Source: Cyclobacteriaceae bacterium (GTDB lineage: Bacteria > Bacteroidota > Bacteroidia > Cytophagales > Cyclobacteriaceae). Taken from it: a DNA stretch of 44,168 nucleotides. The stretch lies in the NCBI GenBank assembly GCA_016787605.1, contig JAEUUE010000062.1, forward strand, positions 1-44,168. Direction: 5' to 3'. The position numbers were made by a program, and so were the translations under genes. Each line of letters starts with the position of its first letter. The stretch's first letter is position 1. The notes beneath the pieces were generated by a model. The model saw only the letters and a program-made list of their open reading frames with translations. It was not told the origin of the DNA and searched no databases. This document shows positions 32,700 to 40,457 of this stretch, one piece after another.

Positions 32700-33535
32700 G
32701 AGGCCACCTCCGTAAGTTTATGTCGAAGCGCCTGCATGAGGAATCTCGGTAAAACCGTGTTGTGGGTGAGCATGATTTTGTCGGGATCCGTGAGGTGCTC
32801 CAGCATGTCCCAGTACTTCTTTTCTCCAAATTTATCGATCACCAGCTTCTTCTTGTCGTCGCGCAACAAGTACATGCGCATGCCGCTGGCATCGGCTTCG
32901 GGATGAAACTGCGTTCCGAAAAAGGCGTCGTCAAACCGGATGGCCATAACCGCCCGCTCGAGTTTTACGTGAGGCCGGTGCTTCTCAATGCATAGGACTG
33001 ATCCCCCGCCGGCTTCGATTTTGTCCAGGTCGGGTTGCGTCAATTGGTAGTCGCGCGAATCAACCACCCAGAACGGATCATCGAGAGACCGCAACAGGGG
33101 GTCATGCTGGCCGGCGTCCGTCTTATGGCAGGGCATGACGCCGAATGAGGTGCTCTTGCGCTTGGACACGTGGCCCAGCCCGTAATAACGGCAGAAGACC
33201 TGGAAGGAGTGACAGATCAGGAACACGTGCTTGGGCTTGTCCGGTTTGGCCCGGTTGTGGCGCTTGATGGACTCCATCAGGGCAAAATAGCGCTGCTCCC
33301 AAAGCGACCCGGCGCTGTCCAGCGGGCTGCCCGGCCCACCGGTGGAGATGTACGCATCGTAATCCGTTCCCGGCACCTCGGCGCTTCCCCGTACATCAAA
33401 GACGTCGTACGCGATGCTTTTATGGATGTCGACCGCGAAGGCTTCAATGATTTCACGGATTCCCCGCATGCCTTCGTTGGCCGTGCCCTCGTACATGTCG
33501 AGGATGGCAATGCGGATGGTTTTGGAGGAACTCAA
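32696..33535 (-). CDS. Class I glutamine amidotransferase-like protein
   Basis: 279 residues from a TTG start; the first ATG lies inside the first beta strand (ILDMYEG), and the promoter TATCTTTG sits 16 bases upstream of the TTG. The GATase core carries 'ISTGGPGSP' (oxyanion strand), nucleophile C108 in FLICHSFQVF and H211/E213 in GTQFHPEAD, so the catalytic triad is complete. The nucleophile elbow ICHSFQ differs from the usual GICxGxQ. The last ~60 residues extend beyond the core. It could feed ammonia to the partner ligase or hydrolyse gamma-glutamyl bonds; the genomic pairing favours the former, by inference only. Confidence 0.8.
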   Translation of the reverse strand: MSSSKTIRIAILDMYEGTANEGMRGIREIIEAFAVDIHKSIAYDVFDVRGSAEVPGTDYDAYISTGGPGSPLDSAGSLWEQRYFALMESIKRHNRAKPDKPKHVFLICHSFQVFCRYYGLGHVSKRKSTSFGVMPCHKTDAGQHDPLLRSLDDPFWVVDSRDYQLTQPDLDKIEAGGGSVLCIEKHRPHVKLERAVMAIRFDDAFFGTQFHPEADASGMRMYLLRDDKKKLVIDKFGEKKYWDMLEHLTDPDKIMLTHNTVLPRFLMQALRHKLTEVAS

Positions 33536-33551
33536 CGGGTTGGTTTCTTAC

Positions 33552-33559
33552 CAAAGATA
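33552..33559 (-). promoter_or_regulatory. -7 promoter element (TATCTTTG) internal to the amidoligase cluster
   Basis: Top strand CAAAGATA reads TATCTTTG on the minus strand, an exact match lying in the 34-base gap after the carboxylate-amine ligase stop. It would let the amidotransferase/ATP-grasp-like pair be expressed apart from the upstream genes. Confidence 0.5.
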
Positions 33560-33569
33560 CGAAGGCGCA

Positions 33570-34667
33570 TCAGCACCCTTTCAACGTTTCCTCCACAATG
33601 TAGTCGACCACGGCGGAAAGGCTGCGGGTCTGTTCAAATACGGCCAATTGCCGGTCGGCGCCGGTGCCTTCCGACAGAATATTTTCCACCGTCTTTAACG
33701 CCTGGCGGCTGCCCAGTTCATCCACCACATCGTCCACAAATTCCAGCAACTCGTGGATCAACACGCGGGTGTCTACCTCCACCTGCTTGCCAAAATCGAT
33801 AAGCTTTCCGTCGATACCGTAGCGCGAGGCTCTCCACTTGTTTTCATTGATGAGCGCCCGGTGATACATGATGAAGCTCATGTTCTTCTGCCGCAGCTTG
33901 TACAGCTTCGCTACCACGGCCTGAAACAGGGCGGCGATGGCAATCGACTCGTCGACTCGCATCGGCACGTCGCAGATCCTGAATTCGATGGTATCGAAGA
34001 ACGGATGGACGCGGACATCCCACCAGATCTTCTTCGCATTATCGATACAGCCCGTCTTGATGAGCAGGTTGACGTAGTTCTTGTAGTCATCCCAATCGAC
34101 GAACTCGTCCGGGATTCCCGTCCGGGGGAATTTGTCGAAGACTTTCGTGCGAAATGATTTAAACCCGGTATTGCGGGCTTCCCAAAAAGGTGAATTGCAC
34201 GACAGCGCGTAGATATGGGGAAGGAAATAGCGCGCCGTGTTCATGATGTGGATGGCGGTATTCTTGTCCGAAATCCCCACGTGCACATGCAGTCCGAAGA
34301 TCAGATTGGAGCGTGCTGCTTCCTGCATTTCGTTCACAATGGCATCATAGCGCGGGTTGGGTGTAATGAGTTGCTGCGACCAGTGTGAAAAGGGGTGCGT
34401 GCCGGAGGCGCCGATCCGGAAGCCCAGGCTGGAGGCAATCTCGGCAACTCCGCGCCGGAGGCGGACCATGTCGGCCCGGGCTTCATCCGCATTGCGGCAG
34501 ATGCCGGAGCCCACTTCCACTACGGCCTGGTGCATCTCTGCTTTCACCTGGTCGTTGAGCACTTTGGAGGCCACCTCGACGATCTTCTGGTCATGCGACG
34601 CAAGCTCCCGGGTCATCGGGCTCACGACCATGTACTCCTCCTCTACCCCAAGGGTAAACTTTTCCAT
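33570..34667 (-). CDS. GCS2-family carboxylate-amine ligase (YbdK-like)
   Basis: 365 residues from ATG 34667 (MEKFTLGVEEEY); an upstream extension of the open frame overlaps the ATP-grasp gene and is discarded. Family motifs are GVEEEY (7-12), EMHQAVVEVGSG (44-55), ASGTHPFSHW (87-96), GLHVHVGI (125-132) and TIEFRICD (226-233). These enzymes share the glutamine-synthetase-like fold and join an amino acid's carboxylate to an amine using ATP; E. coli YbdK has weak glutamate-cysteine ligase activity. The natural substrate here is unknown. The gene starts 5 bases after the ATP-grasp stop, so they are one transcript. Confidence 0.9.
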   Translation of the reverse strand: MEKFTLGVEEEYMVVSPMTRELASHDQKIVEVASKVLNDQVKAEMHQAVVEVGSGICRNADEARADMVRLRRGVAEIASSLGFRIGASGTHPFSHWSQQLITPNPRYDAIVNEMQEAARSNLIFGLHVHVGISDKNTAIHIMNTARYFLPHIYALSCNSPFWEARNTGFKSFRTKVFDKFPRTGIPDEFVDWDDYKNYVNLLIKTGCIDNAKKIWWDVRVHPFFDTIEFRICDVPMRVDESIAIAALFQAVVAKLYKLRQKNMSFIMYHRALINENKWRASRYGIDGKLIDFGKQVEVDTRVLIHELLEFVDDVVDELGSRQALKTVENILSEGTGADRQLAVFEQTRSLSAVVDYIVEETLKGC

Positions 34668-34672
34668 GACGC

Positions 34673-35683
34673 TTATTTCTTTTTCGCCGGTGCTTTGGCC
34701 GCCTTGGTTGCGGGTGCCGCTTGGGTGGCTGAGGAAAGGAATCGCGACACCCCGTCGGAGACGTAAGTGCCCCAGGTCAGGTTGTCTTTGCCCGGCTGAT
34801 GCATCCGGGCGCGCTCTACTGCCATCTTGGCTGCATGCTCCACCACCCACTCAAAGTTTTCCTGCCCTACGGAAGTTACCTCCGCATCCGGAGCAGGGTT
34901 GCAGAAATCGATGGCGTAGGGAATGCCGTCGCGAACAGCCATTTCCACGGTATTGAAGTCATAGCCGAGCGCCTCGTTCAGGAGGAGCACGTAGTCATGC
35001 ACCTTCTTCAACATCTTTTCAGAGGCAGGGCCTTTGTTCACTGCGTAACGAAGATGATGGGGATTGCGCGGTTCGTATTGCATGATCCGGACGTACTTGC
35101 GTCCGAGGCAATAGCAGCGGAAATAATCTTCAAAGACTATTTCTTCCTGCAGCATCATCACCAGTTGAGCCGTCTGCCGGTACGCTTCAAAGAATTCATC
35201 CGGTCCGCGGAGCTTGTACACGCTTTTCCAGCCGCCGCCGGCATGGGGTTTCATATAGGCCGGCCAGCCGATGTAGGCAAATACCTGCTCCCAGCTTAAC
35301 GGGAACTTCAGGTTACTGAACGAGGCATCCGACGTGTCGGTGGGTCTTTCGTGGGAAGGAAGGATGACCGTCTTGGGCACGGGCACACCGAGTTTTACGG
35401 CCAGCGCGTTGTTAAAGAACTTCTCGTCGGCGCTCCACCAGAAGGGATTATTGATGACCGCCGTGCCGGTGCTGGCTGCATTCTTGAGATAGGCGCGGTA
35501 AAAGGGAACGTCCTGGGAAATGCGGTCGATGATCACATCATAACCACAGGGTGCGCCCTGCTCCACCACATCCACTTTTACAGGTTCGGCGCTGATGTCT
35601 TTCAGCCCCATTTTGTTGATCCGCTCCACGAAGGCCTCCGGGAACGAGCGCTCCATACCGTGCAATACGCCGATTTTCTTCAT
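34673..35683 (-). CDS. ATP-grasp ligase with Lys/Ala-rich C-terminal tail
   Basis: 336 residues. ATP-grasp features are 'WPAYMKPHAGGGWKSVYKL' (ATP-binding Lys and glycine loop, about 140-158), 'LQEEIVFEDYFRCYCLG', and the metal triad E247 (FNTVEMAVRDG), D259 and N262 (AIDFCNPAPD). The N-terminal 80 residues form a preATP-grasp domain like D-Ala-D-Ala ligase or RimK. Residues 318-336 are a basic tail (TKAAKAPAKKK), unlike the rest and similar to histone H1 tails. It probably ligates an amino acid or acyl acceptor. It is 36 bases downstream of the alpha/beta hydrolase gene and 5 bases upstream of the carboxylate-amine ligase gene. Confidence 0.85.
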   Translation of the reverse strand: MKKIGVLHGMERSFPEAFVERINKMGLKDISAEPVKVDVVEQGAPCGYDVIIDRISQDVPFYRAYLKNAASTGTAVINNPFWWSADEKFFNNALAVKLGVPVPKTVILPSHERPTDTSDASFSNLKFPLSWEQVFAYIGWPAYMKPHAGGGWKSVYKLRGPDEFFEAYRQTAQLVMMLQEEIVFEDYFRCYCLGRKYVRIMQYEPRNPHHLRYAVNKGPASEKMLKKVHDYVLLLNEALGYDFNTVEMAVRDGIPYAIDFCNPAPDAEVTSVGQENFEWVVEHAAKMAVERARMHQPGKDNLTWGTYVSDGVSRFLSSATQAAPATKAAKAPAKKK

Positions 35684-35719
35684 GACTTTCTGGGTTAGGT
35701 TCTGTCGATCTTCCAGGCC

Positions 35720-36661
35720 TCAATTTGGCAACAGCCCAATGAGGGTATCCTGGAATTTGATCGGTTCTGTAAGGTTAAGACTATGGCCCGAATTTGTAAA
35801 CCAAATCAATTCCTTTTTTTGAGCCATCACCGATCGATAGTAGGCTTCCGTAATCGTTGACGAAGCCTGCCGGTCTTCGCGCCCCACGAAAAAATAGACC
35901 GGGCAGTGCAATTTGGGCAACGTTTCAAACAGGTTGATGCCGCACGCTTCACGGTACAAGGCAAACCACTTTTCGCTCCACTTCAGGACGTATGCCCTTG
36001 AGACGGGATCCTTCCCGGCAAAGATCGCGAGCCATTTGCGGTGAAGATAGAGCTCGTCCGGGGCTTGAAAAGGAACCTTCACCTGCGACAGCTCCCGGAT
36101 TGCCTCTTCCTTGTTCCCCTGAGTTGCTTTCTCCTGCAGCCAGGCTAACGTCTGGCGCTCGCTTTCCCATTGCTGGATCATCGGGGCAACAGCCACGCAC
36201 GCCGAAAGCCATTCCGGGTGCAGGTCTGCGACACGCAACGCCAGGAAGCCACCCCAGGAATGCCCCACGATGAAGATCTTGTCGCGGCCAAAACGCTTTC
36301 GTAGGTAATCGACCATCTCCGATGCATCCGACTCCATGACAGAAACGGACACCGGAACAGGAGACGAATTCAGGCGAGCCGTTTTCCCGCTCTCGCGCTG
36401 ATCCCACTGAACCACCACAAAATGCCGCTGGAGTTTCCGGGTAAATTTTTCGGCGTAGCCCATCACGGAATTACCAGGTCCTCCATGAAGGAAGAGAAGG
36501 ACGGGAAGCGTGTCCTGGGCGCCCCGGATTTGAATCCATTGCTTGATGTTCCCGATGGTAACCGCCTCGGCAACATCAATGGGTTTTGCCTGCAGCGGCG
36601 CCGAGACCGAGAGCCATACGGTCAAAAGAAGAGGAATGTATGGGCGACCGCCACCGGTCAT
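35720..36661 (-). CDS. Exported alpha/beta hydrolase, proline iminopeptidase-like
   Basis: 313 residues with a hydrophobic signal peptide (about 8-25, LQAK). The alpha/beta hydrolase core has the oxyanion HGGPG (59-63), 'VVQWDQRESGK' (proline iminopeptidase/S33 signature), nucleophile S135 in VGHSWGG, an acid in 'GREDRQ' and the catalytic His in NSGHSLN. S33 members remove N-terminal proline or hydrolyse small amides and esters. The signal sends it to the periplasm, unlike the neighbouring cytosolic ligases, so it may process product or substrate outside. Its ATG directly follows the esterase stop (TAAATG). Confidence 0.87.
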   Translation of the reverse strand: MTGGGRPYIPLLLTVWLSVSAPLQAKPIDVAEAVTIGNIKQWIQIRGAQDTLPVLLFLHGGPGNSVMGYAEKFTRKLQRHFVVVQWDQRESGKTARLNSSPVPVSVSVMESDASEMVDYLRKRFGRDKIFIVGHSWGGFLALRVADLHPEWLSACVAVAPMIQQWESERQTLAWLQEKATQGNKEEAIRELSQVKVPFQAPDELYLHRKWLAIFAGKDPVSRAYVLKWSEKWFALYREACGINLFETLPKLHCPVYFFVGREDRQASSTITEAYYRSVMAQKKELIWFTNSGHSLNLTEPIKFQDTLIGLLPN

Positions 36662-37369
36662 TTACCTGATCAGGGAAAGGTAGTGCGGGAACATCTGCCG
36701 CCATGCCGGCCAGTCGTGCGGCGCATCCTGGCGAACATCAAGCCAATGGGGTATGCCTTTGTGGCGGAGTATGGCCGCCATCTTCTCATTGGCATCCCAG
36801 CACATGTCATGCGTGCCTGTGCCCAGCACCACAAACATGTCGGCGAAGAAGGGATTCTGCGCGTGGGGGATAAAATCGGGAGGGTTATTGAAGTAAACGT
36901 TGTCGTCGTAGTACCCGTCGAGCTGGCCCTTGATGTCGAACGCAGCGCCCATGTTGAACACATACTTGACGACCTCCGGGTGCCGGAAGGCAAAGTTGGT
37001 GGCGTGATAGCCACCAAAACTGCAGCCCGCCGTTGCGATCCGGTTCACCCCGGTCTCGCGCTGCATCAGCGGTACCAGCTCCGTGAGCAAGTACTGGTCG
37101 TACCAGATATGGTTCATCACCCGCTGGGCCGGATGGATGCTGCGATTATACCAGCTCAGTGAATCGATTCCATCGGGACAGTAGATCTTGACCAGCCCCT
37201 CATCCACAAACCAAGCGACACTGTCAAGCAGTTTGAAATCCTTGTTCTCGTAGAATCGCCCCATGGACGTAGGAAACAACATCACCGGGTATCCCCGGGT
37301 GCCGAACGCCAGAACTTCCATTTCGCGGTTGAAGCTGGTGGAGTACCAGCGGTGATAGTGTTCGTACAT
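36662..37369 (-). CDS. Esterase-like alpha/beta hydrolase (COG4947-type)
   Basis: 235 residues, no signal peptide. The nucleophile S117 is in TAGCSFGGYH, the acid is possibly D188 (GTGTHDMCW), and the histidine H218 is in APHDWPAWRQMFP. It resembles a small esterase family often described only as 'esterase'. It begins MYEHYHRWYSTSFNREMEV, a terse start typical of that family. It is the first gene of the minus-strand cluster and divergent from another esterase across 68 bases. The presence of two esterases at the head of an amide-ligase cluster suggests a substrate-release or thio/oxyester step, by inference. Confidence 0.78.
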   Translation of the reverse strand: MYEHYHRWYSTSFNREMEVLAFGTRGYPVMLFPTSMGRFYENKDFKLLDSVAWFVDEGLVKIYCPDGIDSLSWYNRSIHPAQRVMNHIWYDQYLLTELVPLMQRETGVNRIATAGCSFGGYHATNFAFRHPEVVKYVFNMGAAFDIKGQLDGYYDDNVYFNNPPDFIPHAQNPFFADMFVVLGTGTHDMCWDANEKMAAILRHKGIPHWLDVRQDAPHDWPAWRQMFPHYLSLIR

Positions 37370-37418
37370 GAAAGCGGGTATAGGTGGCTCCGCTGAGGTA
37401 AGTTAGGTTGCGATCGTC

Positions 37419-37426
37419 TATTTTTG
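37419..37426 (+). promoter_or_regulatory. -7 promoter element (TATTTTTG) of the divergent esterase gene
   Basis: Exact TAnnTTTG match ending 11 bases before the ATG at 37438. The same 68-base gap must also hold the promoter of the minus-strand cluster, perhaps TAACTTAC on the minus strand (top-strand about 37400-37407), a weaker match. Confidence 0.5.
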
Positions 37427-37437
37427 CAAGCACGCTC

Positions 37438-38289
37438 ATGGAACAATCCCCGCTGGCACAGCCAATCACCGATCCGCAGGTCCCTGCCTATGCGTACCAG
37501 GCAGAAAAGCTCTCCGGGATCTACACGAAGATCCTCCAGCGCCATGTGGAAGTGGAAATTTTTACCCCGCCCGACCTGGACAGAAGCAAAACCTATCCCC
37601 TCCTGGTGCTGAATGACGGGCAGGATAGTGAGAAGGTGAGGGTCAAATCAACAGTGGAGAAACTTGTCAGCGAAGATGCCATTCCGGCCATTATTGTGGC
37701 CGGAATCACAGCCGGCGATCGCATGCAGGAGTATGGGGTGGCTTACAGGCATGACTACCACGGGCGCGGAAAACACGCCAAAGCCTATAGTGAGTACCTC
37801 ATCAAGGAACTGATACCCTACCTCGATTACCGGTACCCCACCGCCACGACGGCCAGCCAACGGGCCATTGCGGGTTACTCCCTGGGTGGATTGTCAGCCA
37901 TGGACATTGCCTGGAATCACCCCAACCAGTTCGGCAAAGTGGGCGTATTCAGCGGATCCTTCTGGTGGCGAAAACGGGACTCCGGAAGTTTTTTCTACTC
38001 CGACTATCGGGACCGGCTCATGCATCTGCAGGTTCGTCGCGGTCGCCTGAAACCGGGAATGAAATTCTGGTTCCAGACCGGCACCCTCGACGAGGACAGT
38101 GACCGAAACAAGAATGGCGTGATCGATTCCATCGACGATACACTCGACCTGATCACCGAACTTACCCGGAAAGGCTACCGCCCCTTCCATGACATCCAAT
38201 ACCTTGAAATCAAAGACGGACGCCACGACCAGGAAACCTGGGCAGAGGCCATGCCTCACTTTCTGAAATGGGCGTTCGGAAACGGCTGA
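37438..38289 (+). CDS. Esterase family protein (enterochelin esterase/Fes-like fold)
   Basis: 283 residues from ATG 37438. Alpha/beta hydrolase with nucleophile S148 in IAGYSLGGLSAM, 'LLVLNDGQD' (acidic strand common to this family) and a His near 'DGRHDQETW'. It also contains an EF-hand-like loop, DSDRNKNGVIDSIDD, where D, N, N and D could bind calcium. The family (esterase/feruloyl-esterase/enterochelin-esterase) covers diverse hydrolases. No signal peptide is seen, so it is cytosolic. It lies at the head of a divergent unit with a HAD hydrolase gene 2 bases downstream, and faces the amidoligase cluster, suggesting shared regulation. Confidence 0.83.
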   Translation: MEQSPLAQPITDPQVPAYAYQAEKLSGIYTKILQRHVEVEIFTPPDLDRSKTYPLLVLNDGQDSEKVRVKSTVEKLVSEDAIPAIIVAGITAGDRMQEYGVAYRHDYHGRGKHAKAYSEYLIKELIPYLDYRYPTATTASQRAIAGYSLGGLSAMDIAWNHPNQFGKVGVFSGSFWWRKRDSGSFFYSDYRDRLMHLQVRRGRLKPGMKFWFQTGTLDEDSDRNKNGVIDSIDDTLDLITELTRKGYRPFHDIQYLEIKDGRHDQETWAEAMPHFLKWAFGNG

Positions 38290-38291
38290 CC

Positions 38292-38918
38292 ATGAAACAA
38301 AAGGACGTCGTCATATTTGATCTGGGGGGAGTCCTTATTGATTGGAATCCACGGTACCTTTATCGAAAGATTTTCACCACCGAAGAAGAGATCACCTGGT
38401 TCCTGGAAAATGTTTGCACGTCCGAGTGGAATGAACGGCAGGACGGCGGCCGATCTTTTGAGGAGGCGACCCACGAATTGATCAGCCGATTTCCCGATCA
38501 TGCTCCCGCCATCCACGCGTGGTACAGCCGTTGGGAAGAAACCATCGGGGGGCCTATTGCAGGAACCGTGGATGTGCTGCGCGCCCTTCGGGACCAGCGA
38601 AAGCATCGTCTCTACGCCCTTACCAACTGGTCGGCCGAGACTTTTCCCTGGGCCCGTCAAAACTTTGATTTCCTGCAGTGGTTCGAAGGAATCGTGGTGA
38701 GCGGAGAAGAAAAAACACTCAAGCCTCACCCGGAATTCTACCGGATCCTGCTGGACCGCTACCGCGTACATCCGGCCACTGCCGTCTTCATCGATGATAA
38801 TCCTAAAAATGTTGAGGGTGCGCGTGCCGTCGGCATTGACGGAATTCATTTCAGGAGTCCGGAACAACTCCGTGCTGAACTGGCCGAACGGGGGATCTTA
38901 GGCGGGCTCCAGGATTGA
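38292..38918 (+). CDS. HAD-superfamily hydrolase
   Basis: 208 residues from ATG 38292, 2 bases after the esterase stop. HAD motif I is FDLGGVLIDW (nucleophile D10; the second Asp is replaced by Gly, common in this branch), motif II is ALTNWS, motif III Lys is in EKTLKPHPEFY and motif IV is FIDDNPKNVEGA. It most resembles YihX-like phosphatases or dehalogenase-type members. A phosphorylated intermediate of the neighbouring cluster is a possible substrate but unsupported. Its 3' end overlaps the convergent amine oxidase gene by 21 bases. Confidence 0.88.
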   Translation: MKQKDVVIFDLGGVLIDWNPRYLYRKIFTTEEEITWFLENVCTSEWNERQDGGRSFEEATHELISRFPDHAPAIHAWYSRWEETIGGPIAGTVDVLRALRDQRKHRLYALTNWSAETFPWARQNFDFLQWFEGIVVSGEEKTLKPHPEFYRILLDRYRVHPATAVFIDDNPKNVEGARAVGIDGIHFRSPEQLRAELAERGILGGLQD

Positions 38919-40361
38919 TTTAACCACTTCCTCCGCGCATCGCTCGGCGGAGGCCATGGCACCGTTGATCATGCCTGCGTTACCCGTGATATCGGTGGCC
39001 TCTCCTGCAAAAAACAACTTGCCATTGATGGGTTGCCCAATATTTTTCCGGTCTTGATTGGTGGCACCGGGAAGGGGGTAGGAATATCCGCCCAGGATAT
39101 ACTCCCTGGTTGTCCAGTCTTCCTTTACCCAGATAGGATCCGTCTCCGTACTGGTCGACGGATCAAATTTGCGCCGGACAAACTGCGTGCCCTGCCCGCC
39201 ATACAATACGTCGAGGTCGGCCAGGATCTGGTTGATTGCCGATTCGCCCAGCGATGAGTAGGCTAAGGCCTTTGCTCCGTTGACCGTGATCTGAAGGGTG
39301 GCATTGAAGGTGCTTCGGCTAAGACCGACGCTCATGAACTCAGGCACATTGCCCGACCCGAAAATGAATCCCGTTGTCTCGCCCCAGAAGTTGCGTTTGA
39401 ATTCTACAATCGCCCGGAAGGAAGCACCCATGCCAATCTTGGCCAGTGAACCGGTATGCGTTGACGGCAATGCCGGGCTGAAGTTTATTCCGCCGCCCTT
39501 AAGCACGCTCACGGGGACCGTGACAATGACCTTATCGGCCTGGTAGGTGGCTCCGTCGCCTGCCGTGAGTACGATTGGATTGGCACTGTAATCAATGGAG
39601 GCAATGGGTGTATTGAGTTTCACGCTTGGCTGCACGCCGATGAAGCGGGAAATCAGAAGTTCCTGGAGTGGATTGCCTGTGAGCACGAGAATTTTTCCAT
39701 CACCGGTCCGCAGCGCCTCCTCCTCCCCGATGCCGCCTGCCCCGGCCAGCTCGTTGTCGGCCCCGTAGGCATTGCCGATCATTCCGTTCAGCAAACTGTG
39801 GGCACGCGAGCCCACGCCTGCCGCAACAACCGCCTGTTGAACGCTCTGTCCGCTTCCCGCCAGGCTTGACAAGCTCTGCCGGAACGCCATGGCCGCCGCG
39901 AAGTCAGGATCACTGCCCCAGTCGGCAGCCGACTTCGCTGTATTGTCCATGACGAAGTGGTTCGCCGAGGAGGGAAACTCCGTGGTGCGTAGACCATATA
40001 CCTGGACAATCTTTCCCAACGTAGAGTCGGTTCCGATATAGGTGTCGGCACCGAGTTCAAGGGGAAAGTCCGAACTCATTAACGGGCTGTTGGGGTATGC
40101 CTCTGCCGGCTGATTGCGCAGGGATTTTACGCGTCCGCCAATCTGGTTGCCGGCTTCATACACAGTCACTTTGATCCCTTTAGAACGGAGAATATCGGCC
40201 ACATAAAGACCCGCGGCACCGGCCCCAATGATGGCTACCGATCCCGAGTAATTTACTTCCGGACCGGGATCGGCCGGGGCACATCGAGAAAGGAAACCGG
40301 GAATGAGCCACGAACCCGCGACTCCCATCCCCAATTGCCGTATGGCTTTTCTTCGTTTCAA
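38898..40361 (-). CDS. Flavin amine oxidase with Tat-like signal
   Basis: 487 residues from a TTG start. The N-terminus MKRRKAIRQLGMGVAGSW has a twin-arginine pattern and hydrophobic stretch, suggesting folded export with bound FAD. FAD motifs are 'SVAIIGAGAAGLYVADIL' (about 41-58) and 'YEAGNQIGGRVKS' (GG.R), and near the C-terminus 'KLFFAGEATD' followed by 'GMINGAMASAER'. The family oxidises amines to aldehydes, ammonia and peroxide; the substrate here is unknown. A TATCTTTC -7-like element lies at top-strand 40375-40382. Confidence 0.88.
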   Translation of the reverse strand: MKRRKAIRQLGMGVAGSWLIPGFLSRCAPADPGPEVNYSGSVAIIGAGAAGLYVADILRSKGIKVTVYEAGNQIGGRVKSLRNQPAEAYPNSPLMSSDFPLELGADTYIGTDSTLGKIVQVYGLRTTEFPSSANHFVMDNTAKSAADWGSDPDFAAAMAFRQSLSSLAGSGQSVQQAVVAAGVGSRAHSLLNGMIGNAYGADNELAGAGGIGEEEALRTGDGKILVLTGNPLQELLISRFIGVQPSVKLNTPIASIDYSANPIVLTAGDGATYQADKVIVTVPVSVLKGGGINFSPALPSTHTGSLAKIGMGASFRAIVEFKRNFWGETTGFIFGSGNVPEFMSVGLSRSTFNATLQITVNGAKALAYSSLGESAINQILADLDVLYGGQGTQFVRRKFDPSTSTETDPIWVKEDWTTREYILGGYSYPLPGATNQDRKNIGQPINGKLFFAGEATDITGNAGMINGAMASAERCAEEVVKSILEPA

Positions 40362-40374
40362 TAGAATAGGCTTG

Positions 40375-40382
40375 GAAAGATA
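40375..40382 (-). promoter_or_regulatory. -7-like element (TATCTTTC) of the amine oxidase gene
   Basis: Top strand GAAAGATA reads TATCTTTC on the minus strand, one base off TAnnTTTG, 13 bases before the TTG start. It supports the TTG as true start. The 96-base divergent gap also holds TACCTTGC (40438-40445) for the forward kinase gene. Confidence 0.4.
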
Positions 40383-40457
40383 CGGACTGCGCCTGGCTTA
40401 CGGAAATGGCGATGAATCTGCTCATCCAATTTCTGAGTACCTTGCCTTCCCCGCATC

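Noticed and set aside
34668-34850. Extended N-terminus of the carboxylate-amine ligase
   Set aside because: It overlaps the end of the ATP-grasp gene, which has its own stop 5 bases before the real ATG.
33570-35683. Reading the ligase pair as glutathione synthesis (gshA/gshB)
   Set aside because: The GCS2 enzyme is of the YbdK branch and the ATP-grasp has a non-gshB layout with a basic tail. The extra amidotransferase and hydrolases do not fit glutathione synthesis, though a related thiol cannot be excluded.
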